Positions 16,901 to 25,409 are shown, counted from the stretch's first letter. The stretch is DNA of 48,974 bases from Streptomyces albicerus (GCF_008905045.1 NZ_VWMY01000066.1:1-48974); one strand, 5' to 3'. Numbers and translations: made by a program. Notes: generated by a model from the sequence alone, not told the origin.

Positions 16901-17283
16901 AGCGCGGCGAGCGCGGCCGCCTCCGCCTCGTGCCGCCGGTCCCGGTACGCGGCCAGCCGCCGCTCCAGGTCCTTCAACCGCCGCCCCTGGTCCGCGAACT
17001 GACCGCATATCTCCGCCAGCGCCTCGGGCACGCTTCCGGCGCCCTCGTCGACGTACGCCGTCAGCGCCCCGCGTTCGCGCGCGAGTTGCCGCAACTCCTG
17101 TACCAGGAAGGTCTTCCCGACGCCCGCGGTGCCGTGCACATGGAAGCGGAAGCGCTGTCGGGGGTCCCCGACCGGGATGTCGAAGTTCTGGAGGAACGCG
17201 GCCCGTTCGGTGTCCCGGCCCACGAATCCGGCGCGGTTGCCCTGCTGGATCAGCTCCTGCCGCGACGGCACTGCCTGCGCCAC
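13948..17283 (-). CDS. STAND-type ATPase with C-terminal tetratricopeptide repeats
   Basis: A 1111-residue protein. The N-terminal ATPase begins at once with GFVGRDTER, then Walker A GTAGVGKT (51-58) and the Walker B-like strand WIVLFFDTYERTG (about 214-226). A winged-helix-like segment follows (about 340-420), then at least ten TPR units from about residue 570 to 950 (for example ALRGRELRNGGEYGRALEEFDRAIELDPELAWAHYGRG). This is the STAND architecture of signal-transduction and immunity ATPases, in which the repeats sense a ligand and the ATPase oligomerises. No effector domain is fused at either end. The GTG start at 17283 has GGGAGG upstream. The gene heads an operon with a 56-residue protein and a GNAT enzyme. 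Confidence 0.85.
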   Translation of the reverse strand: MAQAVPSRQELIQQGNRAGFVGRDTERAAFLQNFDIPVGDPRQRFRFHVHGTAGVGKTFLVQELRQLARERGALTAYVDEGAGSVPEALAEICGQFADQGRRLKDLERRLAAYRDRRHEAEAAALAALAPEPGAPPAPSAGSRAAVELGIAVAEATVPGGGLIGRALPADQLAQGADRLRAGLSARFRNADDIELVTSPEKVLTPVLLRELRAAASAAEWIVLFFDTYERTGAYLDPWLHEMVTRGTAESGLPATVVVVTAGQRPLDPARWSGLDSVTDVPLAPFTEAEARRLLAAKGVVAEPVVEEVLRLTGGLPVLVSTLAKERPGDPGAVGDPSATAVERFLKSEPAVRRKVAGICSLPRWLDADVFRVLVIDRPDDELDALYEWLTGLPFVGERGERVRYHDVVRAPMLRLERRRSPREWAARHRRLAEAFAEWRAEVGAGRETEELWEDEEWRGLLLEETYHRLCARPPAALAEALGSLVEACREDGVVGRRWARMLQDAGDATGNPALGEWGRELGEALADDESGTVRAMDLLLARPGLDPAGRAGAHALRGRELRNGGEYGRALEEFDRAIELDPELAWAHYGRGLTCQLMDDFPAALAALDRADELAPDTDWIIAERAETYRLAGRFEEAVTDFSRAVALDPTYATALTGRAVCRHSLGQYDAALADFNRSLSIDEDNLWTLVRRARLRRTRGELDEAFADFDRAVELGPDQAWVASERGDAYRVTERFEEAVAELGRAVTLDPDYASALASRGASLHGLGRNEEALADLDRAIELKTDYTWALVMRAGVKDDLGDRAGMVEDLRRSVAAQPDVDWISHELGIAYRKVGRYEEAIAVFRRVLERSPDDHHVLASLGGTYRSLKDYKEALRYLDRALEVSPDHAWAYKERARVGLATVRIEQALADLDRCVALELDAHWARRTAIGLLMNCDRWDEASARLADADRAAAPDDDLDDLRVEMHRHAGRWAEARRLAERVRETEPLVGAFQLAVTVSRSEGLRAAEPLWRELARLVHEDGEPGAELSALEHAQSRCFIGCALSDWAEADAGLTEVLALTPDWEDLANLTAILTDVLDSPGTDRARVAPYLAEVTAARDTIRARYAE

Positions 17284-17555
17284 CCGCCCGCCTCCCTGCC
17301 GCTTCCCGACACTCCCGGTCGAACCCGGCTCCCAGTGTCGCTCAACTCGTGGTCCTTTTGATCGTCCGTCTTCCGATGGACGGGGCCGCGGCAGCCTCCG
17401 GCACGAGGACTACGCGGCCGGCGGCGGCCAGTACGCGCGATGGACCTTTCCCCCGGAACTCAACTCTCCGCCTGGCCCCTCACGTCCCAGAAGTGGCACC
17501 AACTTCCGTCCCCGCGACCCGAGTTCGCCGGGAACTGTCATCTCCAGGGGGAGAC

Positions 17556-20500
17556 GTGAACAGACAAGTGAAGAGGGCATACGTCACCACGGTCGCCGTC
17601 GCGGCCGCGGTGGCGCTGACGGCGGGCATGACCGGCCCGGCGTCGGCGGGGACCACCACTGAGCAGGACAAGGGCACGGGCACGGGCGCGGGCGTTGGTC
17701 CCTCTCAGGCGCAGAGCGCGCAGCGCGTCACGCTCATCACCGGCGACCGCGTCGCCGTCGACACGAAGGGCCGGGTCACCGGCGTCGAGCGCGCCGAAGG
17801 CCGCGAGCACATCGCGATCCGCACGATCCGGGAGGACGGCCACACCCTGGTCGTCCCCGCCGACGCGCAGCGCCTGATCGCCACCGGAACGCTGGACCGG
17901 CGGCTCTTCGACATCACCGAACTGAGCAGGAAGGCGGTCCGCGCCTCCCACAAGCAGGGCATGAAGGTGATCGTCGGCTACCAGGGCGCGGCCAGGGCCG
18001 CGAAGGCGGACGTGCGCGACGCGCGCGACACCGAGGTCCGCCGCACGCTGGAGTCCCTGAACGCCGAGGCAGTCGCCACTCAGGACCCCGCCGGCCTGTG
18101 GGCCGCGGTCACCGACACACCCGGCGGCACCGCGCGGACCGCCTCCGGCATCGCCCACATCTGGCTGGACGGTGTCCGAAAGGCCGCCCTCGACAAGTCC
18201 GTCCCCCAGATCGGCACGGACAAGGCGTGGGCATCCGGTTACGACGGCAAGGGCGTCAGGATCGCCGTCCTCGACACGGGCGTCGACGCGACCCACCCGG
18301 ACCTCAAGGACCAGGTGGTCGCCGCCAAGAACTTCACCCCCTCCCCCGACGCGACCGACCGCTTCGGCCACGGCACGCACGTCGCGTCCATCGCCGCCGG
18401 TACGGGCGCTGCGTCTCCCGCGGGGTCCGCCGGCGCCTACAAGGGAGTCGCGCCCGGCGCCGCGCTCCTCAACGGCAAGGTGCTCGACGACGAGGGTTCC
18501 GGCGACGACTCGGGCATCCTCGCGGGCATCGAGTGGGCCGCCGAGCAGGACGCCGACGTGGTGAACCTCAGCCTGGGCGGCCCCGACACCCCCGGAATCG
18601 ACCCCCTGGAAGCAGCGATCGACAAGCTCTCCGCCGAGAAGGGCATCCTCTTCGCCGTGTCGGCGGGCAACGAAGGCGAGTCCGGCGAGGAGACCATCGG
18701 CTCCCCCGGCAGCGCGGACGCCGCGCTCACCGTGGGCGCCGTGGACGACGACGACCGGCTCGCCGACCTCTCCAGCCGGGGCCCGCGCCTCGGCGACGGC
18801 GGCATCAAGCCGGACGTCACCGCACCCGGCGTCGACATCACGGCCGCCGCGGTGCCCGGCAGCGTCATCGAGCAGGAGGTCGGCCAGAATCCGGATGGCT
18901 ATCTGACGATCTCCGGTACGTCGATGGCGGCCCCGCACGCGGCGGGCGCTGCAGCGATCCTGAAGCAGCGGCACCCGGAGTGGACGTACGCCGAGCTCAA
19001 GGGCGCGCTGACCGCCTCGACGATCGGCGGCGACTACACGCCGTACCAGCAGGGTTCGGGCCGCATCGCCGTGGACAAGGCCGTGGAACAGACCGTGATC
19101 GCCGACCCGGTGTCCGTGAACCTCGGCGTCCAGCAGTGGCCGCACACCGACGACACTCCGATCGCCGAGGAGGTCACGTACCGGAATCTCGGTACGACCG
19201 ACGTCACGCTCGACCTCGCCGTGACGGCCGCCGGCCCGGAGGGCGAGCCCGCCCCCGAGGGCTTCTTCACGCTCGGGGCGAGGAAGCTGACCGTCCCGGC
19301 GGGCGGGAAGGCGTCGGTGGACCTGACCGCGAACACGAAGCTGGGCGGGACGCTGGACGGCTCGTACTCCGCGTACGTGACCGCGACCGGCGGCGGTCAG
19401 AGCGTGCGCACGGCGGCGGTGGTGCAGCGGGAGGCCGAGGCGTACGACGTGACGTTCGAGTTCGTCGGCCGGGACGGGCGACCCACGCCGGACTACTCGT
19501 CCTTCCTGCAGTCCATCGCGGTCCCCGGCGAGGCCCGCTACCACGAGCCGTACGACGTCTCGGGCACCGTCGAGCTCCGTCTGCCCAAGGGGACCTATCT
19601 CTTCGACACCACCATCTCCGAGGACCCAGAGGACTCCCGCGCGGGCACGGACTGGCTGGTCCAGCCGAAGCTGGAGGTCGCCGGCGACATGACGGTGACG
19701 GCCGACGCGCGCACGGCGAAGCCGGTCGACATCACGGTGCCGGACAGCGCGGCCGAGCCGTTGTTCGTGGCGCCGAGGTACTGGTATGCGGGTGAGGGTT
19801 ACAACATCGAGACGGGCGTGCACGTCGACTCGTTCGACGGTCTGCGCACGGCGCACCTCGGTCCGGAGGTCACCACCGGTGCGCTGAACCAGCAGTGGAT
19901 CGGCGTCTGGAGCAAGGGCGCGGACACCGAGTACGACGTGATGCTCGGCGGCAACACACGAAAGCTCGCGACCGGTTACCGCAGGCACCTCGGCCCCGCC
20001 GACCTCGCCACGGTGAAGGCCGGCATGGGCACGTCGGCGGCGGACAAGCAGGGCGGCCTGAACGCGGCCGGCTACTTCCCGGAACTCGGCGGCATCTCCC
20101 CGATCACCGACCCGCAGAAGCTCCCGCGCACCCGCACGCTCCACCTCTCCGCGCTCGACAACGCCAAGTGGGACCTCTACTTCCAGCAGTACGGCACCCC
20201 GGACGAGGACGGCTCCGCGCCCACCGAGTCGTACCACGCCCTCGACGAGCCACGCGCCTTCAAGGGCGGCGTCACATACGAGACGCGGTTCAACACGGGC
20301 GTACTCGGCCCGCGCATCGCCCTGACGGAGGGCGTCTTCCGCGACGGCGACACGATCTCCGGCGACCTGCCCCTGCACGCGGACGGCGACAACCACACAG
20401 GCTGGACCAGGTACGAGTCCGTCCGCACGACCCTGTACCGCGACGGCACCAAGCTCACGGAGAACTCCGACGACCTCGGTGGCAACGGCGACGGCTTCAC

Positions 20501-20933
20501 GGTCCCGTCCGACGCCGCCGACTACCGCCTGACGACCTCCGTCCGCCGGGGCCCCGCTCTCGGCGCCGCCTCCAGCCGCATCGACGCGAGCTGGACGTTC
20601 CGCTCCGGGAAGACCACGGACCGAACCCGGCTCCCCGTCTCCACCGCCCGCTTCGACGCGAAGACCGACCTGACGAGCCACGCCCCCGCCGGCAGGAAGA
20701 CGTCCGTCCCGGTGACCGTCCAGGGCGCGGCGGCGGACGGCAACCTCAAGTCGCTGGCCGTGTACGTCTCGTACGACCGGGGCGCCACCTGGCAGCAGGC
20801 CCCCGTCAGGAACGGCCGCATCACGGTCAAGAACCCGGCCGTGGACAAGTCCGTCTCGTTCCGCGCCAACCTCACCGACAAGCAGGGCAACAAGTCGTCG
20901 GTGTCGGTGTACGACGCGTACTTCGGCAAGTAG
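17556..20933 (+). CDS. Secreted S8 family (subtilisin-like) serine peptidase
   Basis: A 1125-residue exported protease. A Sec signal peptide (VKRAYVTTVAVAAAVALTAG, ending near PASA) is followed by a propeptide region and the S8 catalytic domain. The triad is visible as Asp240 in VLDTGVDATH, His272 in FGHGTHVAS and Ser456 in GTSMAAPH. About 600 further residues form beta-rich domains that may bind substrate or cell wall. It should be a broad-specificity extracellular protease. The start is GTG 17556 with AGGGGGAG upstream; the in-frame extension to about 16896 lies antisense to the STAND gene and is rejected. The leader 17284-17555 contains no other gene that I can see. Confidence 0.95.
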   Translation: MNRQVKRAYVTTVAVAAAVALTAGMTGPASAGTTTEQDKGTGTGAGVGPSQAQSAQRVTLITGDRVAVDTKGRVTGVERAEGREHIAIRTIREDGHTLVVPADAQRLIATGTLDRRLFDITELSRKAVRASHKQGMKVIVGYQGAARAAKADVRDARDTEVRRTLESLNAEAVATQDPAGLWAAVTDTPGGTARTASGIAHIWLDGVRKAALDKSVPQIGTDKAWASGYDGKGVRIAVLDTGVDATHPDLKDQVVAAKNFTPSPDATDRFGHGTHVASIAAGTGAASPAGSAGAYKGVAPGAALLNGKVLDDEGSGDDSGILAGIEWAAEQDADVVNLSLGGPDTPGIDPLEAAIDKLSAEKGILFAVSAGNEGESGEETIGSPGSADAALTVGAVDDDDRLADLSSRGPRLGDGGIKPDVTAPGVDITAAAVPGSVIEQEVGQNPDGYLTISGTSMAAPHAAGAAAILKQRHPEWTYAELKGALTASTIGGDYTPYQQGSGRIAVDKAVEQTVIADPVSVNLGVQQWPHTDDTPIAEEVTYRNLGTTDVTLDLAVTAAGPEGEPAPEGFFTLGARKLTVPAGGKASVDLTANTKLGGTLDGSYSAYVTATGGGQSVRTAAVVQREAEAYDVTFEFVGRDGRPTPDYSSFLQSIAVPGEARYHEPYDVSGTVELRLPKGTYLFDTTISEDPEDSRAGTDWLVQPKLEVAGDMTVTADARTAKPVDITVPDSAAEPLFVAPRYWYAGEGYNIETGVHVDSFDGLRTAHLGPEVTTGALNQQWIGVWSKGADTEYDVMLGGNTRKLATGYRRHLGPADLATVKAGMGTSAADKQGGLNAAGYFPELGGISPITDPQKLPRTRTLHLSALDNAKWDLYFQQYGTPDEDGSAPTESYHALDEPRAFKGGVTYETRFNTGVLGPRIALTEGVFRDGDTISGDLPLHADGDNHTGWTRYESVRTTLYRDGTKLTENSDDLGGNGDGFTVPSDAADYRLTTSVRRGPALGAASSRIDASWTFRSGKTTDRTRLPVSTARFDAKTDLTSHAPAGRKTSVPVTVQGAAADGNLKSLAVYVSYDRGATWQQAPVRNGRITVKNPAVDKSVSFRANLTDKQGNKSSVSVYDAYFGK

Positions 20934-20966
20934 GACGCACCACTCCTTCGACCGAGGAGACTCATC

Positions 20967-21053
20967 ATGACGTACGGGTACAGGACATATGCGTACAGGA
21001 CGTACGGGAACGAGACGGAAGAAGGAGGCGGTCCGGCATGCGGATCGCGGTAG
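20967..21053 (+). CDS. 28-codon Tyr-rich small ORF overlapping the NmrA-like gene
   Basis: ATG at 20967 has a strong GAGGAG site 8 nt upstream and encodes MTYGYRTYAYRTYGNETEE and nine further residues before TAG at 21051. The DNA is an imperfect repeat of CGTACGGGTACAGGACATA-like units. The ORF ends 16 nt inside the next gene, in another frame, so ribosomes finishing it could reinitiate there. It may be a leader peptide or a chance ORF. The good ribosome site is the main support. Confidence 0.4.
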   Translation: MTYGYRTYAYRTYGNETEEGGGPACGSR

Positions 21054-21790
21054 CGGGCGGAACCGGGCTGGTCGGACGGTTCGTGGTCGAGGAACTGGCG
21101 GCGGCCGGGCATGAGCCGGTGGTGCTGGCCAGGTCGCGGGGTGTGGATCTCGTGTCGGGCGCGGGACTCGACGCCGCCATGGCGGGCGTGGAGGCGGTCG
21201 TCGACGTGAGCAACCTGCAGACCACCAGCGCCAAGAAGTCGATCTCGTTCTTCGAGAGCAGCGCCCACAACCTGCTGGGCGCCGGCGCCCGGGTCGGCGT
21301 ACGGCACCACGTGGTGTTGTCGATCGTCGGCATCGAGCGGGTCGGCTTCGGCTACTACCAGGGGAAGCTGCGCCAGGAGGAGGTGGTGAAGGCCGGACCG
21401 GTGCCGTGGACGGTGCTGCGGGCCACGCAGTTCCACGAGTTCGCGCAGCAGGTCCTCGGCCAGGTGCCCGGGCCGCTCGCGGTGGTGCCCCGGATGCGGA
21501 TCCAGCCGGTCGCGGCCCGCGAGGTCGCCCAGCATCTCGTGGCGCTCGTCCTCGCGCCGCCGCAGGGCATGGCACCGGAGCTCGCCGGACCGCGCGTCGA
21601 GGAGCTCGTCGACATGGCGCGCCGGCTGCTGCGGGCCCAGGGCCGGCGGCGGCTGCTGGTGCCGGTGAGGTTCCCCGGCGCCACGGGCAGGGCCATGGCC
21701 GGTGGCGGCCAGCTGCCGACCGGACCGGGAGCCCGGGGCACCCAGACCTTCGACGAGTGGCTCGCCCAGAACGCCCTACAGGGAGGATGA
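21038..21790 (+). CDS. NAD(P)-binding SDR-like / NmrA-type protein
   Basis: A 250-residue atypical SDR. The dinucleotide motif is MRIAVAGGTGLVGRFVVEEL at the N-terminus, followed by VVDVSNLQTT and HHVVLSIVGIE as in NmrA/YwnB-type proteins that bind NAD(P) and act as reductases or redox sensors. The active-site region YYQGKLRQEE resembles the Tyr-x3-Lys pair. The start at 21038 has GGAGG 9 nt upstream. It lies behind the protease gene and the 28-codon ORF. Family members often respond to quinones or to cellular redox state; the substrate here is unknown. Confidence 0.87.
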   Translation: MRIAVAGGTGLVGRFVVEELAAAGHEPVVLARSRGVDLVSGAGLDAAMAGVEAVVDVSNLQTTSAKKSISFFESSAHNLLGAGARVGVRHHVVLSIVGIERVGFGYYQGKLRQEEVVKAGPVPWTVLRATQFHEFAQQVLGQVPGPLAVVPRMRIQPVAAREVAQHLVALVLAPPQGMAPELAGPRVEELVDMARRLLRAQGRRRLLVPVRFPGATGRAMAGGGQLPTGPGARGTQTFDEWLAQNALQGG

Positions 21791-21824
21791 GCGGCCCCGG
21801 CCCACCCCGCCGCCCGGTAGCCCG

Positions 21825-22397
21825 TCAGTCCACGACGGCGACCGTCGTCCCCGCCGTTCCGAACTCCCAGACCGCGTCCCCGTCGGCCATGCGCATGCGG
21901 ATCCCGCCCGTCTGCACGCCCGACGCGGGCGGCGGTGGGGAGGAGCCGTCCACGGCGTTGGAGAAGGCGATGTTGACGCCGGACTCGACGGTGAAGTAGA
22001 CGATGTGCTCGATCTCCACTCCGTCCGTGCCCGTGGCGGCCTCGCGCCGGGTCCCGACCGTGTACGTGCCCGGCGACGGGCTCACCGTCCCCGGCCACAC
22101 CGTGAAGCTGCGCCGGGACGCGTCGCTCGCGTCGACCAGCCACACCCGGCGCTGGTCGAGGGAGTAGACGATGCGCCGTCCCGTGCCGGAGCCGTCCGGT
22201 ACCGCGGCCGGCTTGGACTCCTCGGGCGAGGCGGAGGGCTTGGCGCTGGCCGACGCGGAGGGCTCCGGGCGGGCCGAGGCCGTCGGCTGCGGCCCCCGTT
22301 CGGCCCTTACGGCCAGTACGGCCACCATCACCAGAGCCGCCGCGGTCAGACCGGTGACCCAGGCCCACGAGGGAAGCCGTCGGGCAGGCACGGGCAC
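21825..22397 (-). CDS. Membrane-anchored L,D-transpeptidase-like (YkuD) protein lacking the catalytic motif
   Basis: A 190-residue protein with one N-terminal membrane anchor (WVTGLTAAALVMVAVLAV) and a Ser/Pro/Ala-rich wall-spanning linker to about residue 70. The C-terminal domain begins RRIVYSLDQRRVWLVDA and ends IRMRMADGDAVWEFGTAGTTVAVV, which matches the start and end of the YkuD fold. In active enzymes the motif before IRM is SHGC; here it reads QTGG (162-165), so the catalytic Cys and His are absent. The upstream His-Gly is also missing (VNIAFSN). It is probably a peptidoglycan-binding or regulatory pseudoenzyme. The GTG start at 22397 follows GAGGAG. It lies 128 bp behind fbiC on the same strand. 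Confidence 0.72.
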   Translation of the reverse strand: MPVPARRLPSWAWVTGLTAAALVMVAVLAVRAERGPQPTASARPEPSASASAKPSASPEESKPAAVPDGSGTGRRIVYSLDQRRVWLVDASDASRRSFTVWPGTVSPSPGTYTVGTRREAATGTDGVEIEHIVYFTVESGVNIAFSNAVDGSSPPPPASGVQTGGIRMRMADGDAVWEFGTAGTTVAVVD

Positions 22398-22487
22398 GCA
22401 TCTCCTCAGCTCTGATTCACCCCGTCGGAGGGTCGGATCATCTTACTCCGACGGGTTCCTCGGCGATTCCCGTGACCCCGGTACCGA

Positions 22488-22535
22488 CGTCACTCCACGC
22501 GTCACTCCCTGCGTCACTCCATGCGTCATTCCAGG
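22488..22535. repeat. 12-bp tandem repeat spanning the fbiC stop codon
   Basis: Four 12-bp units begin at 22488, 22500, 22512 and 22524, each of the form CGTCACTCCNNG (the last reads CGTCATTCCAGG). The TGA stop of fbiC (22528-22526) lies in the fourth unit. The other three units lie just beyond it, in frame, and each brings another TGA. Confidence 0.85.
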
Positions 22536-25117
22536 ACCGGCAGCAATTCCGGCAGATGCCCGTCCGACACCGCCGCTGCCCGCTGCCGCTCCTCCGGCAC
22601 CTCCCCGTACAGCGTCGTACGGGGCCGGGACGGCCGCCCCGCCGCCTCCGCCACCGCGATCAGGTCCTTGACGGACTTGTACGAGCCGTACGACGAGCCC
22701 GCCATGCGGGAGATGGTCTCCTCCATCAGCGTGCCACCGAGGTCGTTGGCACCGGACCGGAGCATCTCGGCCGCACCCTCCGTCCCCAACTTCACCCAAC
22801 TCGTCTGGATGTTGGGGATGTGGGGGTGGAGGAGCAGCCTCGCCATCGCCACCACCGCGCGGTTGTCCCGCGTCGTCGGGCCCGGGCGGGCGATCCCCGC
22901 CAGATACACCGGCGCGTTCGTGTGGATGAACGGCAGCGTCACGAACTCCGTGAAACCGCCGGTCTGTTGCTGGATCCGGGACAGGGTGCGGAAGTGGCCG
23001 AGCCAGTGCCTGGGCTGGTCGACGTGCCCGTACATCATCGTCGAGGACGAGCGGATGCCCAGCTCGTGCGCGGTCGTCACGACCTCGATCCAGGTCGCCG
23101 TCGGCAGCTTGCCCTTGGTGAGGACCCAGCGGACCTCGTCGTCCAGGATCTCCGCCGCTGTGCCGGGGATGGAGCCGAGGCCCGCCTCCTTCGCGGCCGT
23201 CAGCCACTCGCGGATGGACATGCCCGTACGGGTCGCGCCGTTCACGACCTCCATCGGCGAGAAGGCGTGGACGTGCATCCCGGGCACCCGCTCCTTCACC
23301 GCCTTCGCGATGTCGAAGTAGGCGGTGCCCGGGAGGTCGGGATGGATTCCGCCCTGCATGCAGACCTCGACCGCCCCCACGTCCCAGGCCTGTTGGGCGC
23401 GGTCGGCGACCTGGTCCAGGGAGAGCGTGTACGCGTCGGCGTCCGTCCGGCGCTGTGCGAAGGCGCAGAAACGGCAGCCGGTGTAGCAGACGTTGGTGAA
23501 GTTGATGTTGCGCGTGACGATGTACGTGACCTCGTCGCCGACCACCGACTTGCGGACGTCGTCCGCGATGCGGCAGAGCGCGTCCAGCGCGGCACCGTCC
23601 GCGTGCAGCAGCGCCAGCGCCTCGTCGTCGGTCAGGCGGGTCGGGTCGTCGGCGGCCGTCGCCAGCGCGGCCCGTACGTCCGTGTCGATCCGCGACGGCA
23701 CCATGCCGGGCGCCGCCGCCTCCCTCAGGGCGTCCCAGTCGCCGTAGACGTGGTCGTAGTCCTCGCGCCGGTCGCCGGTGCGTCCCTCGGTGTCGATCGA
23801 CGCGTGCAGATCCGTACGCCCGGACGCCGTGAAGGCCTCCTCGGGCTCCTGCCACGGATGGCCCTCCACGACCGCGTCCGGCACGGCGAGCCCCGACGAC
23901 GGGTCGGCGAGCGCCCGTACGTGCGGGAGCAGCCGCGGGTCCAGCCACGGCTCGCCGCGCTGCACGAACTCCGGGTACACGCACAGCCGTTCACGCAGTT
24001 CGAAGCCCGCCTCGGCCGACTGCTCGCGCAGGAGGTCGATCTGCGGCCAGGGGCGCTCGGGGTTGACGTGGTCGATGGTCAGCGGCGACACCCCGCCCCA
24101 GTCGTCGATGCCGGCGCCGATCAGCCGCCCGTACTCGGAGTCGACCAGATTGGGCGGCGCCTGGAGGCAGGCCGAGGGGCCCATGATGTGCCGGGCCACG
24201 GCGACCGTGGCGACCAGTTCGTCCAGCTCGGCGTCCGGCATCCCGCGCATCGCCGTGTCCGGCTTGGCGCGGAAGTTCTGGATGATCAGCTCCTGGATGC
24301 CGTGGTAGGCCCGCGACACGCGGCGCAGCGCGAAGAGCGAGTCCGCGCGCTCCTCGTACGTCTCCCCGATGCCGATGAGGATCCCGCTGGTGAAGGGCAC
24401 GGAGGAGCGCCCGGCGTCCTCGAGCACGCGCAGCCGCACCGCCGGCTCCTTGTCCGGGGAGCCGTAGTGCGGACCGCCCGGCTCGGACCAGAGCCGTTCG
24501 GCGGTCGTCTCCAGCATCATGCCCATGCTCGGCGCGACGGGCTTGAGCCGCTGGAAGTCGGTCCAGGACATCACCCCGGGATTGAGGTGGGGCAGCAGGC
24601 CCGTCTCCTCCAGGATGCGGATCGAGATGGCCCGTACGTACGCGATCGTGTCGTCGTAACCGTGCGCGTCCAGCCATTCCCGCGCCTCCGGCCAGCGGTC
24701 CTCGGGCTTGTCGCCGAGGGTGATCAGGGCTTCCTTGCAGCCCAGTTCGGCGCCCTTGCGGGCGATGTCGAGGACCTCGTCCGGGGACATGAACATCCCG
24801 TGGCCGGCCCGGCGCAGCTTGCCCGGGACCGTGACGAAGGTGCAGTAGTGGCACTTGTCCCGGCACAGCCGGGTGAGCGGGATGAAGACGCTCTTCGAGT
24901 ACGTGATGACGCCGGGGCGACCCGCCGTCTCCAGGCCCGCGTCGCGCACCCGGGCGGCGGAAGCGGCCAGGTCGTCCAGGTCGGCGCCGCGTGCCTGGAG
25001 CAGGACTGCGGCCTCGGTGACATCGAGGGCGACGCCGTCGCGGGCGCGTTTGAGGGCGCGGCGCATCGCGTTGGCGGTGGGTGCCTCGGGGCGTGCGTTC
25101 TCGGCGCTGCTCGTCAT
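22526..25117 (-). CDS. fbiC: FO synthase, bifunctional (CofG + CofH)
   Basis: An 863-residue two-domain radical-SAM enzyme. It makes FO, the deazaflavin core of coenzyme F420, from tyrosine and 5-amino-6-ribitylaminouracil. The CofG half carries the cluster motif CRDKCHYC (Cys85, 89, 92) after VFIPLTRL. The CofH half carries CYTGCRFC (Cys544, 548, 551) after NINFTNV. Both halves show further family motifs such as ALITLGDKPE and CMQGGIHPDL. Fusion of the two is normal in actinobacteria, and the length is typical. The ATG at 25117 follows CGGAGGA closely. The gene matters to this window because the LLM oxidoreductases and the Ddn-like protein probably use F420. Confidence 0.97.
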   Translation of the reverse strand: MTSSAENARPEAPTANAMRRALKRARDGVALDVTEAAVLLQARGADLDDLAASAARVRDAGLETAGRPGVITYSKSVFIPLTRLCRDKCHYCTFVTVPGKLRRAGHGMFMSPDEVLDIARKGAELGCKEALITLGDKPEDRWPEAREWLDAHGYDDTIAYVRAISIRILEETGLLPHLNPGVMSWTDFQRLKPVAPSMGMMLETTAERLWSEPGGPHYGSPDKEPAVRLRVLEDAGRSSVPFTSGILIGIGETYEERADSLFALRRVSRAYHGIQELIIQNFRAKPDTAMRGMPDAELDELVATVAVARHIMGPSACLQAPPNLVDSEYGRLIGAGIDDWGGVSPLTIDHVNPERPWPQIDLLREQSAEAGFELRERLCVYPEFVQRGEPWLDPRLLPHVRALADPSSGLAVPDAVVEGHPWQEPEEAFTASGRTDLHASIDTEGRTGDRREDYDHVYGDWDALREAAAPGMVPSRIDTDVRAALATAADDPTRLTDDEALALLHADGAALDALCRIADDVRKSVVGDEVTYIVTRNINFTNVCYTGCRFCAFAQRRTDADAYTLSLDQVADRAQQAWDVGAVEVCMQGGIHPDLPGTAYFDIAKAVKERVPGMHVHAFSPMEVVNGATRTGMSIREWLTAAKEAGLGSIPGTAAEILDDEVRWVLTKGKLPTATWIEVVTTAHELGIRSSSTMMYGHVDQPRHWLGHFRTLSRIQQQTGGFTEFVTLPFIHTNAPVYLAGIARPGPTTRDNRAVVAMARLLLHPHIPNIQTSWVKLGTEGAAEMLRSGANDLGGTLMEETISRMAGSSYGSYKSVKDLIAVAEAAGRPSRPRTTLYGEVPEERQRAAAVSDGHLPELLPVLE

Positions 25118-25409
25118 TCCTCCGAGCTTACGTACGGGGCGACGGACCTCGCCGGTGAGTGTGGCGGGGGCCACAGTTCCGCTTTGCCGGGCGCCCGGCC
25201 CCCGCACTTGCTTGCATACACCATGCGATAGGGAGCAACCGGGGGAAAACGTCGGGTCGCCGCTCCGCCGACCGGGCGAAAGACGCCGATTCCCTTCCCT
25301 TGCACCGCAGTTCACGGCTGAATACCAGGGTTGTTCGTGCCACCCCTGAACCACTCCTGCATCACCCCTGCACCGCCCATGCCACTCACGAGACCCGGGA
25401 GCAGCAGAC

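Noticed and set aside
16896..17555. N-terminal extension of the S8 protease
   Set aside because: The frame is open but overlaps the STAND gene and lacks a signal peptide. GTG 17556 has a ribosome site and a proper Sec signal.
17538..21575. Minus-strand open frame of 1345 codons
   Set aside because: Antisense to the S8 protease, whose catalytic triad is intact. The translation is low-complexity Arg/Val/Gly-rich sequence with no motif.
25190..25225. Weak inverted repeat GCAT/ATGC in the fbiC leader as an operator
   Set aside because: Arms of only 4 bp; too short to support without more sites.
22472..25231. Plus-strand open frame of 919 codons
   Set aside because: Antisense to fbiC, which has both radical-SAM motifs.
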